The notes below the pieces were generated by a model. The model had not been told where the DNA came from. It searched no databases and saw only the letters and a program-made list of their open reading frames with translations. From Nematostella vectensis (lineage: Eukaryota > Cnidaria > Anthozoa > Actiniaria > Edwardsiidae), in contig NC_064044.1 of NCBI RefSeq assembly GCF_932526225.1, positions 6,412,747-6,476,746 on the forward strand: DNA of 64,000 nucleotides, in the 5' to 3' direction. Position numbers and translations under genes: made by a program. Below are positions 52,601 through 64,000 of this stretch, one piece after another. The number at the start of each line of letters is the position of its first letter. Within the stretch, counting starts at the first letter, position 1.

Positions 52601-55132
52601 TTTTTTCTGATTTGGCCATCTCTTAGGGTTAAAAATTACTTAGACCACACCCAATTTGCTATCTCTTAGGGGTGAGAATTTCTGTTGACCACGCCCAAAG
52701 TGCCATCTCTTAGGGTTGAAATCAGTCTCCCCTCCTCCCAGGTTTTTTCCACACCCATCATAAAAAGGCAATTGAGCAAGACTTCTTCTATTATTGTTTC
52801 TAGGCAAACCCAGTATTTCAAATCCAGCCAATCTTCAGCCTCCAACAGTAGTAAAAGCCTTTTACACTAGAACCAAGAACATGCGGTCTCTCACAGTGAG
52901 TTGGAACATCTCTGCCCCAGAGTCTAAAGACGGGTGGGTCTATGTGGTGCAGCAGCGGACCGCAAGGCAGCACGAGCTGCCACAGCAGATGGGCAAATGG
53001 GTTCCCCTTACACAGGTGAGCTGAGAACTCTAAGCAATATGAAACATAAATTTGTTTTATTTACTAAAGGAAGGTTTTGTTATACCTCTTTCTATAATTC
53101 TACCCAATGTCTTTATATAACTTCAAAGACTATAAATTGCTCTACAAACATTTTGTTGAAAGTCCTTCCAAACAAAACCCTATCTAGTTATTAATATGTT
53201 TTAAATTTGGTGGTGAAATAACATGCAAGCCACCCATTGGGCTCTTAGTTAGGCCAAACAGCATGCCTATAAAATAAAAAATGAAGTTCCACACACAGAA
53301 CTTCTCTTTTATCTGTCTATTTTATCAATCTTTGATCACTGCTCAAAACATGAGTGTTTTTTTTATATATATATATATTATTACAGACACGTTCCCAGCA
53401 ACTAAAGATTCCAGACCCAGGCTCCGCCCTGTGGTGCCAGTTCCGAGTGGCTGTTGTGCAACAAGACAGCAGTAGTAATTTCACCACAAGTACCTTGACC
53501 TTCATCCCACCTGAGCGCCCTGGACCAGTGCGTGATTTTAGAGTCACTGGAAAACATATCCTGAAAAATAAGGCTCAAATAAGCATTGCTTGGAGAAAGC
53601 CGGAAAATTCTGGTAAAATAAAGAATTTTTTCCCTGAACTCATCTATTTTTGCTGTAGAATTCTTGCCACCTAGTGATCTGTCAATGTGCTAATTGTCTC
53701 TGTTGTATTGTTATCCATCCCAAAGTTCTGTTTGTCTGCAGTTATATGTCTGTGTCTGCTTTGTGTCTGTCTTTAACCACATATATACCATCTGTCTCTC
53801 TATTTTGGTCTCCCTGAATCTTTGCTATGTCTACCTATGGTCTAGTCTGTCCAAATTTCCATCTTCCTGTCCATGCATTTGTCAATCTATCTCAGTTTAT
53901 TCTCTTTGGTCTATCATTCTGCCTTTCTGGGCCAGGTTCCTAGAAAGCAGGTTAATGCTAACCCGGGAATGGTATTTATCCCTAGGTTAGTGCTAAACCT
54001 GCTTTCTAGGAACTGGCCCCTGATCATCATTTGTATTCCCATCTGTGTCTGTCTGATTGTACTAAATATCCCTTCTTTTCACAGACTTACCAGTCTCCAA
54101 ATACCGGGTATATTGGAGCAAGAGGCTTGATACTAATAGCACGGATTGGCAACATTTGCGGGAGCATCGTGGGCGAGTGCCTGCCACCAGGCACAAGGCC
54201 ATAATCCACGGCCTAGAGCTCAACACGACGTACCACATAGCTATCCAGGCTATATCTAGATACCAGGGCAAGAGGCTGAAGGGACCCACGATGGAGTTGT
54301 ACACTAGAACTCTTGGTGAGTGCATTTTCTCTGAATCTTACAAGAAAGGTTGTGCAAGCAGGGGGGTTGTAGTTTTATGTGAGAGATTTTTGACACATCT
54401 TTGATGGATATTGAGAGACTAAAAGCATGAAAAGAGGGTTGTATTTGAGGTCAGGGCCAGCGCGGTAGGCCCAAATGTAGGGGGAGGGGGTGGGGGATTG
54501 TGGTTTCGAGGGGTGGGGGCATGGGTTTGACATAGAGTACCGCTAAAAATGAATTTAAAAAGATATGAACCCGCATATTTAAATGAAACACGAAAAGTTA
54601 CGTGTATCATTTGGAGAGTATGAATTGAAGGTTTCAAACTAAATGTAACTGTTGAGGAATACTCACAAATATGCCTTCACCACCATCAGATAAATTGCCG
54701 ATTAAATCAAAAAAACACAAGCAGCATCCAATGTCAACGATGTCAAGCACCGGGCGTCCTCCTGGTCTCATTCTAAACAACCACACCCTTGATGCACCCA
54801 TAAACAGTAAGTCGTTCATTCGTTTCAATTTGAAAATCGAGTTTTTTGTTGTGCGGAGCGAACAGCTGGCCTCATTTTTTTTGCCTATCTTTTGGTCTTT
54901 TGTTTTTCAGTTTTTCTAATTTTGAAGCTTGCTCCCCTTTCAAAGAGTCTGATGATCCGTCCCCTACTTATAGTTGTTTAAATATAGTTTTCTGTTTCTA
55001 AAATATTGGGTGAAATTATTTTTTTCAGGAACAAATGTCTTCGCACAAAATTCAAAAAGTGGTGGACCTCCCAGAACTCAGGGCTGGAGCTTTTTGCTGT
55101 TTCTGCTGCTACTTCTGGCTTATGGTTGTTAG
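49626..55132 (+). CDS. Anosmin-1-like FN3 protein with C-terminal hydrophobic tail, 9 exons
   Basis: Exons: 49626-49730, 50791-50823, 51263-51322, 52157-52241, 52804-53015, 53387-53612, 54085-54315, 54657-54806, 55029-55132, giving 401 residues. A signal peptide (MAGWLRFLLLLSTIAFQSAG) leads into a Cys-rich box (KCKSRCYL, CLKPCEDK, CPAYC, ACRGSCKFLK) that matches the anosmin-1 N-terminal Cys box. Two fibronectin type III domains follow (SLTVSWNISAP to VAVVQQ; AQISIAWRKPE to IAIQAISRY). I see no WAP four-disulfide domain, which vertebrate anosmin-1 has between these parts. The end, after a polar NSKSGGPPRTQ stretch, is WSFLLFLLLLLAYGC and a stop, as in GPI-anchored proteins. Anosmins act outside the cell with heparan sulfate and FGF receptors (family knowledge). 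The acceptor of exon 8 (GTTGAG) is weak. Confidence 0.78.
49966..50080 (+). repeat. Intron repeat D, copy 1 (anosmin-like intron 1)
   Basis: It contains AGTAACACTTCAGTTTAAAA, ACTCGACACCAGCTAAATAC and TTTCTTTATTAGATATTTCG. Two further copies lie in intron 3 at 51791-51909 and 51991-52092. Confidence 0.85.
51755..52093 (+). repeat. Intron repeat D, copies 2 and 3 with tandem flank
   Basis: Two copies of the block are each preceded by CAGCCACGTCCCTACTGGTT-like sequence and TTTCCTTATAAATT, which itself occurs three times. This shows local tandem duplication after insertion. Confidence 0.8.
53929..54019. repeat. Near-perfect 91-bp hairpin, anosmin-like intron 6
   Basis: Arms GGGCCAGGTTCCTAGAAAGC and GCTTTCTAGGAACTGGCCC pair over about 40 bp, with few mismatches and a short loop. 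A MITE is the simplest reading. A hairpin-RNA or miRNA precursor cannot be excluded from sequence. Confidence 0.7.
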
Positions 55133-56248
55133 TGTTATTATGTTGTGAGTCTAATTACGTTCTACTGAATTGCGGTCAATACAGGCAGGACGGCTGACCA
55201 CGTCGCGTTTATATTTATAGTTGCTTTGATGAGCTAAGAGAATAAGTTTTCAGCAACGCTTGAACCCAAGCAAAATCTCCAAATTAATTATGTTCGTTAT
55301 TCAATAATTTATTTTTCAAGGAAATGTTCATAACTATTTACAAAATGTTCTGAAGTTATATATTTTTATCGCTATTTTTATAATGCAAAAATACGTTACG
55401 TTTTATAAAGACAATGAATTTTCAATTGCAAAGCGCATGGGTAAGCCCATGTTTGCCATCGATGGTCTACGGGATGTTGATTGGGCAGTGAAGTCTTCGG
55501 AAGACAATTATATGACCGCTAACCTCGATTAAACAGCGTCAACATCGTCCAACATTGCTGGTAAACAGTGCGCGAATATATCGTGTTACGCTCGTTTGTA
55601 AAAAGCTGCTTAGAGAGTCTCTGCCATCCGCCATTTTGTCATTCTTGCAAATTATCAAGAGTGAGAAAGCATTTATTTTCCCAGGTTTTTTTGGGAGAAG
55701 TATTGATATATTTTCGATTGAATTTCTTAAATGAATATTAAAATTTCGTTGTTGATGTTAATATATTAAACTGTTGAATGAAGACAATACAAAGGTGAGG
55801 CTGACAAAAACTCTTTAACGTCGTGAACATCGCGCAGCATCATGTAATAAATCGTCATAATGAGGGCAGAAATGCGTCCCAAAATAGAAATCATCCTCCC
55901 CGCGTTTCGATACAAGAAAAAATAGAGTAAATGAACTGCGCGAAAAACACGTAGGGTGTTCATGGCCCACCAGTGTTTGCTTGCAAAATTTGAATGGAAC
56001 TGCGAGGAGATTCGCCAGCGATGTTGGACTTTGTTGGCTCTGTTTGAATGAGGCTTTATAATATTGTTACTCGCCCCGGTCAAAGTGATGTTTGAATGGG
56101 GCTTTCTTTATAACGCCTCAGTCAAGGTGGGTGAAAATGCTGGCATTTTCAGAATGAAACTTGCATCAAAAGTTATCAAAAATTTATTTCCGTTGTGTTT
56201 ATAGTAATGTTTATAGCGTCTAAAAAGCTGGTCGCTTATTTTCTATCG

Positions 56249-56492
56249 TTACAAAATCATATGAAGATGTATAACTCTATGAAAAATAATTAGATTAAAA
56301 CAAGTTTTTTGTAAATGTGAGGAATATTCACTTCTTTCAGTTTGGAAAGCAATGGATGGGTCTTTAGTTTTTACAAAATCACATGAAGATGTATAACTCT
56401 ATGAAAAATGATTAGGTTAAAACAAGTTTTTTGTAAATGTGAGGAATAGTCATTTCTTTCAGTTTGGAAAGCAATGGATGGGTCTTTAGTTG
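56249..56492. repeat. Tandem duplication, ~121-bp unit x2
   Basis: The unit contains GAAGATGTATAACTCTATGA and CAATGGATGGGTCTTTAGTT, repeated directly with only a few changes. Confidence 0.85.
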
Positions 56493-56939
56493 TGCCGGGG
56501 GGAATTGGGCATAAAGTAATAGATAGGTCTTTGGTTGTGTGGCGGGGGCATAAAGTAATAGATGGGTCTTTAGTTGTGTGGGTGGGGGGGGGGGGGGCAT
56601 GCTCTTCGGATTGGTAGTGGAGTTAAACAAGTGATAAATGTGTAAGACTTCGGGGCGAAGAACTAATCACCCAAATGTTTACGGAGTTTTAACAATTATA
56701 AGCTTTTTAGAAATAAGAAAAATATCAAACTCTCGGAGTAAAACCCCGTATTCAAATAAGGTTGTTCTATGTGTAGTTAACCGCAGTGCTTCATAGATAT
56801 CACGTAAATAAAAAAAAAAATCCAGGTTTCAAAAGCTGTATAATTCTTGTTTACATTTTTTATGAATATTCACATAGCTTCAAAGCCTCGGTCGATACGG
56901 CAAAGCCTCAGTTTAGCTGTTTATACAATACCCATTAAC

Positions 56940-58210
56940 CACCGCGGGCTACGACAGATTCTCAAATGCAACCTTTTCTGTAAGGTGGCGCGCTGAGTTC
57001 CCTATATTAGACTCATTTTCGGCTCGATTTTCGTGAATTTTTCAGATTTTATTAATACATCTATGCTTTGTCAGATCCCGCATGATTCACACTTGTTTGA
57101 AATCAAATTATATTTTTTCATGCAAAGTAAATGGAAGCATTTTTTTTATATTAAAATAAAACTTCAAACTTCGCGATTGAAGTAAGCGTTCTCACAGAAT
57201 AGAGATATCTGTACGAAATGCACAACCCGGGATCTCAGTTCCGCTCGTGCAACCTTGTCACATGTGAAAGAAACAAGGCAGCTATCGTCGATTACCATGT
57301 GTGACACTAGCGTGGGCTTCGTTTAAAGCGCGTTCAGATACTCAACTTTTGATTCTAATTTCTCATAAACGCAGGTTCGACATACAACTACATCAAGCAA
57401 GTACTTTCGGTAAGGCCTATTTTACCAATAGCGTCGGGTAATAGTTTGGAAGATGAGCGGGTTGCGCTAAAATGTTGAAAAGGAAACATTCTTTAGTTTT
57501 AACAAAAATACTCTCGAATTGACTATCTGAAATTTATTCTTGTGCAACACTGGTCCTCTTGCCCCTCTCACACAAGTTGCCTTAGGGTTTGGACTTAGCA
57601 GGGGGCGTAAATTCGGGGATGGATCTTTGTAGGCAAGAGTGCATTTATTTTTTCAAAGATTGCGAGGACAATTTTGGCGTAAAATAAAGATTCATTAATC
57701 GCGAAGTTTGACAGGTCAGTTTTAAGCCAAAAATTCGTGTGCTTTAAGTTGGAGTATTGTTAGGTGTTACTGTAGATTTAGAAAATAATTATTTTAATAT
57801 AAAAATATTGCTTCCTTTTAACTTGCATGACAAAAAATAATTTGATTTCCAAGAAGAGTGAATCTAGCGGAATCTGATAAAGCATAGATGTATTAATAAA
57901 ATTTAAATTTACGAAAATCGCGTTGAAAATAAGTCTTCTGTAGGGAACATAGTATATAAGCTTTTTAGCCAAAACAACCTCGGCGCGACACCTTAAATAG
58001 GTTTGACAAAAGGTTGTCATCAACTGGCTTCGCAACTGCGCGACAAGCCCGCATGTAAGCATGGGTAAAAACTACTGGAGCGCTTAGCTGCATATATTAG
58101 CCACTGCATAACTTCAGACTTGGACACGCTTCAGTGGTTTTTATCCATGCTTACATGCGGGCTTGTCGCGTAGTCGCAAAGACGGTTGATGACAACCTTT
58201 CGTCGAACGA
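56940..58210. mobile_element. ~1.2-kb inverted-repeat element with nested end
   Basis: Sequence at 57030-57090 (TTATTAATACATCTATGCTT) returns inverted at 57850-57920 (AAGCATAGATGTATTAATAA), and the outer parts also correspond at lower identity. The right end (GACAAGCCCGCATGTAAGCA at about 58040) is then repeated inverted at 58140-58165, forming a second palindrome. No coding region was recognised. Confidence 0.6.
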
Positions 58211-58398
58211 CTGTATACTGCGACTTCAGTCACGTTTCGATTCTAGATTTTGTCTTTACTTCCCCTTCCCCCTATCAAATATCTTTGTATCATTTGTGAG
58301 ACTTAAAGTTTTCTGCACATTTCTTTTCTGCATATGGGATCCAATGTTGCCACCCTCAATCGCTTCATTAAAATTCAAGTGGTTTTTTTAAGCTCGAT

Positions 58399-61300
58399 AT
58401 GGCATCTGGAAGGCAAGCTACTCTGCTCTTCATTTTATCAGGTATTTTATACGCATTCTAAATAATCATGACAATATTTTGGAACGCCTTAACCTAAAAA
58501 GGTATTGTCCAAAGAAATTCAAAAAATTAATTACATCGATGAGCTATTAACTTTTTGCGTATCCACCACTTTCACTCTAATTGTATTACCTCTCTCCGAG
58601 AGAATCAGTTTTTATATAAGCACAAGATGTATAGCATTAATGGTAGATTCTCAGGATGTAAAATAGAAATCAAAACAAGAAAAATCCTATTCTGGCCACT
58701 TTGTTTCCCAAATTCCGCCGCGTTTATCCTTATCCAATTCCCGGGTAAGACAACTTGCGTTTTTTAGGCCTAGAAAAAAGGCAGGCGCGTACACAGGGTG
58801 GTGGTGCAGGGTGTGCGCGCATCACCCCCCCCCCCCCCCCCTCTTGGCGGCCAAAAAGTGGGTCATTTCTTATTAAGGAATCTTCAAATACTAGGCTTTT
58901 TCCATATGATATCTATGGGGGGAGGCTTCAAAAAAGTTAAAAAAATACGTAAGACAGGCTCAACCGAAGCCCCCCTTATCAGTCTTTTTTTTGCCAAGGC
59001 GCAGTATTGTGCTCGTGCCAGTCCCTCGACATGGAAAAGAAGCTGGTGACAGACCTGCTGGCTGGTTACCATGACTCCCAGAGACCAGCGCTGGATAATA
59101 ATGGGCCAACGGTTATCAACTTTACTATCAGATTACAACAGATTTACGAACTGGTGAGTTTATGTGGAGTAGCTTCCTAAGCGTTATACGCCATTGATAA
59201 AAAAAAAAATAAAATAAAAAATAAGCGTACGCAAAGAAAGAAAACAAAATCGTTTGAGATGTACCGTAAATGAAATTCTTGCTAGGTCGTTCATATAACT
59301 GTGACAGAGTGTTATATAGGTCTTTTCGTACAACTCACCTTTTTTGCTACTACTACTGCTCCCCCCTAACAGATCCATACTCTAAAAAGAGGGGGTTAGA
59401 CAATCTAAACAGCTAGACGATCATGGAACGTGAATGCAGTAAAGTAATCGATCACAATGCAAGTGGCGGTGGATAGCCACCCAATTCTCCGCCTTTGCCC
59501 TTATCATCACTTTAACGAATCTTTTCTCTGTTTATTAGAACGGTCAGTTGCAAAAAATGGTGTCAAGTGTATGGATCGAACAGGTATAGAGAGCAAAGTG
59601 CTGGTTAACTTTTGTTAAAGCCGCATTGTCACCAGTTTACTTCCGGAGGTCCGACGGAAACCTCAACCGTTAAAAGAATCTATTATAATCCGAGATATAT
59701 AACAGGCCATCCGTTCTAAATTATCAATCACAACCTCAAAGAAACTTCCAATAGACACACTGCTTTCAATATTTTGAAATATTTTTCGCGTTTTCCGTAA
59801 AAAATCATCGGAGATTAGTTGCGTAATCGACCGGAAGTAAACTGGTGACAATGCGGCTTCAACACTGCTCAGGGGCGTGGCCAAGATTGGCTTAAGGAGG
59901 GGGGAGGAGAGGCGGGGGTGAGGGGATGGCTAGAATTTGCTGAGAGGCTGGGGGTGTGGTTAGAATTGGCTGAAACGATAGGGGGGTTGGTTGAAGAGGC
60001 AGGGGGGGGGGGGGGTAGCATTGGCTGAAGAACCAAGGGAAGGGTTGGCTTAAGAGGCGCACGGATTTTTTTTAGGATTGGCTAAACAGGCAGGGGGTAT
60101 AACAAGCAAGTGCTTAGCGTATTTTTTTAATCGTTCTTGAATCTTAATTCGTTTCTCTGAGCAGGCCTGGTGGGACCACAAACTGCAATGGGATCAATCC
60201 AAATATGGTGGCATAAAAGAGGTAGTGCTGCCAGAGAGGGGCGTCATTTGGGTCCCGGATGTTGTCCTTCTGAACAAGTGAGTGTTCACTTCTATAATTT
60301 AATTAGATAGCGTTAAACACAATCAAATATCAAAGCTTTTATTGTTGCTCACCAGAAGAGTCCCGGCCCATAAAAAATAAAAATGACCTTTTGAAACTGA
60401 AGGTTGTTTCCCTTTGTTGAAGCGTTGTAGTTACTAAATAAGAGGGCAGGCCCGTACCCAGGGGGGGTGCAGGGGGTGCGATCGCACCCCCAACAACGGC
60501 CGAAGGTCCACTTTCGGTTCTCAATAGACGTGCTATTTGTAGACAAAACTATAAATCATAAGCTAGATCACTCTGGTATGTAGTCAAATCTGAAAGTAAA
60601 CGTCCCGTGGAGATACTGCAAAGGCATAAAAAATCCCTCTTTGTTCTTTATGGGGGTGGTCAGATTTTTAGCAGAGAAACCCCCCTCCCCCAAGGAAAAA
60701 TTAAGACAGAAAGACAGACATTTTATTTGGAATCGTATACAACGTCCTTGTATATTGATCCAAATAATATTAAAGATAAAAAAAAGACAAATAATATTAC
60801 ACCTATTTTCAAATGTATGCGGAATCCCGGGTTTCCAATTCAGATTGTCATTCGACATAACCACTCGACAAAGCTTTAAAGAAGGCTTTTAAGAAGCATT
60901 AATTTATGAACTTAGCGATTTTTGTTGCACTGTGACGTTACTGCCAGAATCATTAATAAAAAATGAAAAACACTTTCAATTTCTTCTATGGTTTAAGTCA
61001 ATTCTTCCCGCTTCCCTTTATGCAAAGGGAAAGGAAATCAGTACCTTATAGGGCCACGAATATCGGCTAATTTCAATTGCTAAACAATGATTGCTTATTC
61101 TCAATTTGGTTAAAGATATTGGATGGCTGTGATTGACAACCTGCCTCAGATAATCTTAAATAATTTATCTAGATTTAAATTTCCTTTACGTTCTTAATTT
61201 ATTACTTTGTCCTTGTTTATGTCGTTCTTAATGGAAATCTACCAAGTTCAGCCCTAACCGCGTTAGTTGAACAAAATTTAGAGACTCCGAGGAGCCGCTT

Positions 61301-64000
61301 GCAGAATTTGACGTGTACTATTTCCATAGGTTCTTTTTCACATTTATCTTTTTCTGTACCCCATACCTCACTACCATAGAGAAGAATCGGAGATTCCGCA
61401 CTCCCTCCCCCCCCCCCCCCCCTAAAGAAAAATCCTGGGTACGGGCCTGGAGGGACACCATAACGGAAAAAGGGAAGGTTTTCCCGTTTGGCAGAGACAT
61501 ACACATGAATAGAATTTTGGGATATCATAAGGGCAAAATTAACTTTTCCCGTTTGCCGAACTTCGGACACTATTTATTTGAAAATGGACGGCAGTATTTG
61601 AGTACTGTTTTGACCCATGCACCTGTCTCAAGGTTGCATCACAAATCAATGTGTCGTAACGCGCAATGCTTCATGGGTATCAAAATACGGGAGCAAATAG
61701 ATGCAACGATCCAGGCGTGTCCTTGTTTACTCCTCTCTTCCACATGGCTTCTAGATTTTGTCGTTTGTCCATTGCAACGCGGGCTACGAAACATAGCTTT
61801 TCAAGTACGATGGGCTTACACTTTTTTTATGTGGTCTGTGTTCAGTGCTGAAAAGAGCTCAATGGGAAAACCTGTAAACGAGGGCAACCCCGTCCTCGTT
61901 GAAAGTAATGGTGTGGTCCGCTGGCTCGCTCCTGTTGTACTGAAAAGCAGGTGTAAGATGGACGTTCGCAGCTATCCATTTGATGAGCAGTACTGCGGGC
62001 TCAAGTTTGCGTCTTGGACGGGCAGTCAGTCGGAATTACGCTTAGACGCCATGGATAATGATGTCCGGCAAAATTACTCTGGTAAGAAACCTTCCTTCAA
62101 CTACCAAAATGCAGCGCGCGCATTTTTTAGCTTGCACCAAGCGAAGCGCGCGTTGCATGACGGTATTTGAGGTAGGTTTCCATGGTGAGTGCGCGCGCAT
62201 GCTTATAGCTGGAATGGCCTATTGGTATTTTCCTATATATAACAGCAGCAGCAACTGAATTACTATATATAATTGAGACGTTGGGCAAATACCTAATTAA
62301 ACCGAAAAAATAAACAGCAATAAGCCAAAAGTGACAATAAACTAGCAATTACAACAAAATCAAAAACAACGACAACAATAACGGCATCATTGAATTACGT
62401 TCAAACTTACAAATCAGCGGGAACAACAGTCACTGAGACAATAAATGCAAAATCATTTTAGAAGCGAGAAAGGAGAAGACAAAGCAGTGAGTTCAGCTTT
62501 CCAGCTGCGATAAGATACAGGACCTTTGCAGCCCTGAAGGGGCTTAACAGCTCAATATCTCTTTACAGAAAGTTCGGAGTGGGACCTCCTCCAGACCTAT
62601 ACACTGCGGTCCTCGGCCAAAGCCACCCACTCCTCCCCTGAGAAAAAATCCGCCATCCGTTACGTCATCCGCATCAAGCGTCACGTGTTCTACTACATTG
62701 TGTACCTGCTGGCGCCATGTCTGCTGACGTCACTGCTGGCGATTCTACTCTTCACCCTACCCCCTGAGAGTGGTGAGCGCATGGTGGTGGGCGTCACCCT
62801 TCTACTGTCACTCACCGTCTTTTTTCTATTGGCTGCAAAACACATTCCGCAGACTTCGGAGGCAGTCCCTTTGATAGGAAAGTAAGTAAAAGGAACAAAT
62901 GATTTTGAAGTAAATTGATGTGCTCATATATATCATCTTTCTAAAGAGATTTTGCCCTTGCTTTTCGCCTGTTAATTCTTGGTAGGAGTATAAAACGTGG
63001 TTATTTTAACGTCATTTTGACCCTGTTGCCAGGTATTATTCATTGGTGATTGCTGAAGTCTCGAGCGGCCTTTTTTTAACGTGCTGGGTGCTAAGATTCC
63101 ATCACTACAACACCTCACTTGGACCGCTGCCCCTCTGGATAAGGGTGAGGAGTAAAATTCTAACAACTCTGCAAGTATAGCCAGCTCATATTTGGGGTAG
63201 TTCGGAAATGGTTTGTGTTCAAACTATTCATGTGGAAGTCCTGTGGCATGGCACAGGAGAAGCACTGGGTCGGGAACTTCGATCTTCGCGCGCTCGAAAA
63301 CATTTTTTCAAATAAACAGATTAGGGCTATTCGCCTCATTTTGTGATCGAAGCCTGAAGAATCCGCTTTGTTGTTTGGGGTCTCTGGTCCAGCCTCATAA
63401 AGTAAAAGTATGATTCAGTAGAACTTCGAGCAGCCCACGGCTAAAATAGTGTTCCAAGATTTCATGATTCCATGAAAGTGTTCCAAATTTCCATGATTGT
63501 ACATAGCTATATATAGGCTGTAGCTTCCGATATACAGTAACGATTCGGATCTGGAGGAGGGGGGAGAGGGGGTTGCTTATTGGGGAGGGGGCGCTAATTT
63601 CAATTTGGCGGAAAATTTCAGTTTCTGAATCGATTGAGGACAAAATTTATTTGCGATAAACTGAAACGACAGTACGGCATATAGAAGTTGAAGAAATAAT
63701 AAGTAGCAGCGAGTTGGAATGTGATAATGTCAATGCGAGCTATATGAGGTTTTCATAAGTTTTCTAATTTTTCCTGTACTTTAAAAAAAGGCCTTTGTGT
63801 TTATACAAAGCCTGTGGTAAAAATAGCTGACTATAATGGCACTATATATATTATTCTCAACCTTGCATACTTTTCTTTTCAGATTTACGTTCTCGGTCAT
63901 ATTGCCAGCATTATATTGTATTCTGTTCCTGACAAATACAAGATCGGCGGACGTGCCGACAGACCGAAAGACTCAGAAAATGGTACAATCATCCAACTAA
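58399..64000 (+). CDS. Nicotinic-type Cys-loop receptor subunit (non-alpha-like), 3' truncated by window
   Basis: Exons 58399-58441, 58999-59153, 59539-59583, 60165-60277, 61846-62081, 62569-62881, 63033-63144, 63883-64000 (continues). A signal peptide (MASGRQATLLFILSGAVLCS) joins correctly across intron 1. The ligand-binding domain has LVTDLLAGYHDSQRP, AWWDHKLQWD, the loop-A motif WVPDVVLLNN and the Cys-loop Cys155-Cys169 with exactly 13 residues between (SYPFDEQYC). M1 follows at HVFYYIVYLLAPCLL. M2 has SGERM before it, with Glu at -1' as in cation channels, and TSEAVPLIGKYY after it. M3 is followed by PLPLWIRIYVLG and the start of the cytoplasmic loop. The vicinal Cys pair of alpha subunits is absent from the loop C region (SSAKATHSSPEKKSAIRY), so this is a non-alpha-like subunit. 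It probably assembles with alpha-type subunits into a ligand-gated cation channel. M4 lies beyond the window. Confidence 0.92.
59614..59864. mobile_element. Family C MITE, full copy, receptor intron 3
   Basis: Terminal inverted repeats AAGCCGCATTGTCACCAG and CTGGTGACAATGCGGCTT extend about 30 bp. A partial copy in opposite orientation is at 42010-42238. Confidence 0.8.
60447..60685 (+). repeat. Family B repeat (GCCCGTACCCAGG end), receptor intron 4
   Basis: It starts GGCCCGTACCCAGGGGGGGT and contains GACGTGCTATTTGTAGACAA and CTAGATCACTCTGGTATGTA. It is the opposite-orientation partner of 30545-30880. The short end word also occurs at 61435-61455 next to a C run. Confidence 0.75.
61217..61392 (-). 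mobile_element. LINE fragment (reverse transcriptase C-terminus), receptor intron 4
   Basis: An antisense frame of about 57 residues reads ILLYGSEVWGTEKDK, VKFCKRLLGVSKF and AVRAELGRFPL, a pattern typical of the C-terminal part of LINE ORF2. A poly-C run and a family B end word cut it off at about 61400. Confidence 0.8.

Larger units (their letters stand above)
55133..58398. other. Intergenic, anosmin-like to receptor gene
   Basis: No exon was recognised in 3.2 kb. The sequence includes a 121-bp tandem duplication (56249-56492), a poly-G run near 56585 and a large inverted-repeat structure (56940-58210). The last segment must contain the receptor promoter. Confidence 0.5.

Noticed and set aside
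63141-64000. Receptor frame ending in TAA at the very last base of the window
   Set aside because: That frame requires splitting the codon one base earlier at a GG donor. With the canonical AGG/GTGAGG donor the frame is WIRIYVLG, which fits the nicotinic post-M3 pattern and stays open past the window.

Overview
The window is animal nuclear DNA: intron-rich genes with GT-AG introns, AT-rich non-coding sequence, many small inverted-repeat elements, a tRNA-derived SINE, LINE fragments, minisatellites and long poly-C/poly-G runs. The gene content (nicotinic-receptor-type channel, anosmin-like protein, rhodopsin-class GPCR, cilium gene DRC1) and the repeat style suggest a cnidarian, most likely an anthozoan such as Nematostella. 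That assignment is inference, not proof. All gene models below were built by hand from exon homology, splice sites and reading-frame continuity.

Layout. 813-3215 (+) is PDCL3, a phosducin-like chaperone, 4 exons, one of whose introns is a textbook minor-spliceosome (U12) intron. 5859-6788 (+) is a single-exon class A GPCR. 11339-27066 (+) is RPN2 (ribophorin II, an oligosaccharyltransferase subunit), 24 exons. 29519-33962 (-) is ABHD13 (alpha/beta hydrolase), 5 exons. Only about 460 bp away and divergent, 34423-48487 (+) is DRC1 (nexin-dynein regulatory complex subunit 1), 22 exons. 49626-55132 (+) is an anosmin-1-like secreted or GPI-anchored protein, 9 exons. 58399-64000 (+) is a Cys-loop (nicotinic-type) receptor subunit, cut by the window end inside the M3-M4 loop.

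The most interesting signal is inside RPN2. Six introns each carry one copy, sense to the gene, of a 144-145 nt sequence that folds as a two-hairpin H/ACA snoRNA: hairpin, H box AGATCA, hairpin, then an ATA (once AAA) box 3 nt from the end. The second guide pocket is invariant in all six copies and the first has diverged. This looks like a snoRNA family expanded intron by intron within one host gene. I saw no copy elsewhere in the window.

Other structure: a minisatellite in DRC1 whose unit contains the exon-11 5' splice site and so repeats it many times; a MITE in ABHD13 intron 1 whose terminal repeat has expanded into a 27-bp minisatellite; a decayed duplicate of an ABHD13 exon; a partial duplicate of RPN2 exon 9; and several MITE families present as pairs in different genes, some with clear 9-10 bp target duplications.

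The genes do not form one pathway. They are ordinary neighbours covering protein folding, N-glycosylation, lipid or acyl hydrolysis, cilia and cell-surface signalling. ABHD13 and DRC1 probably share a bidirectional promoter.
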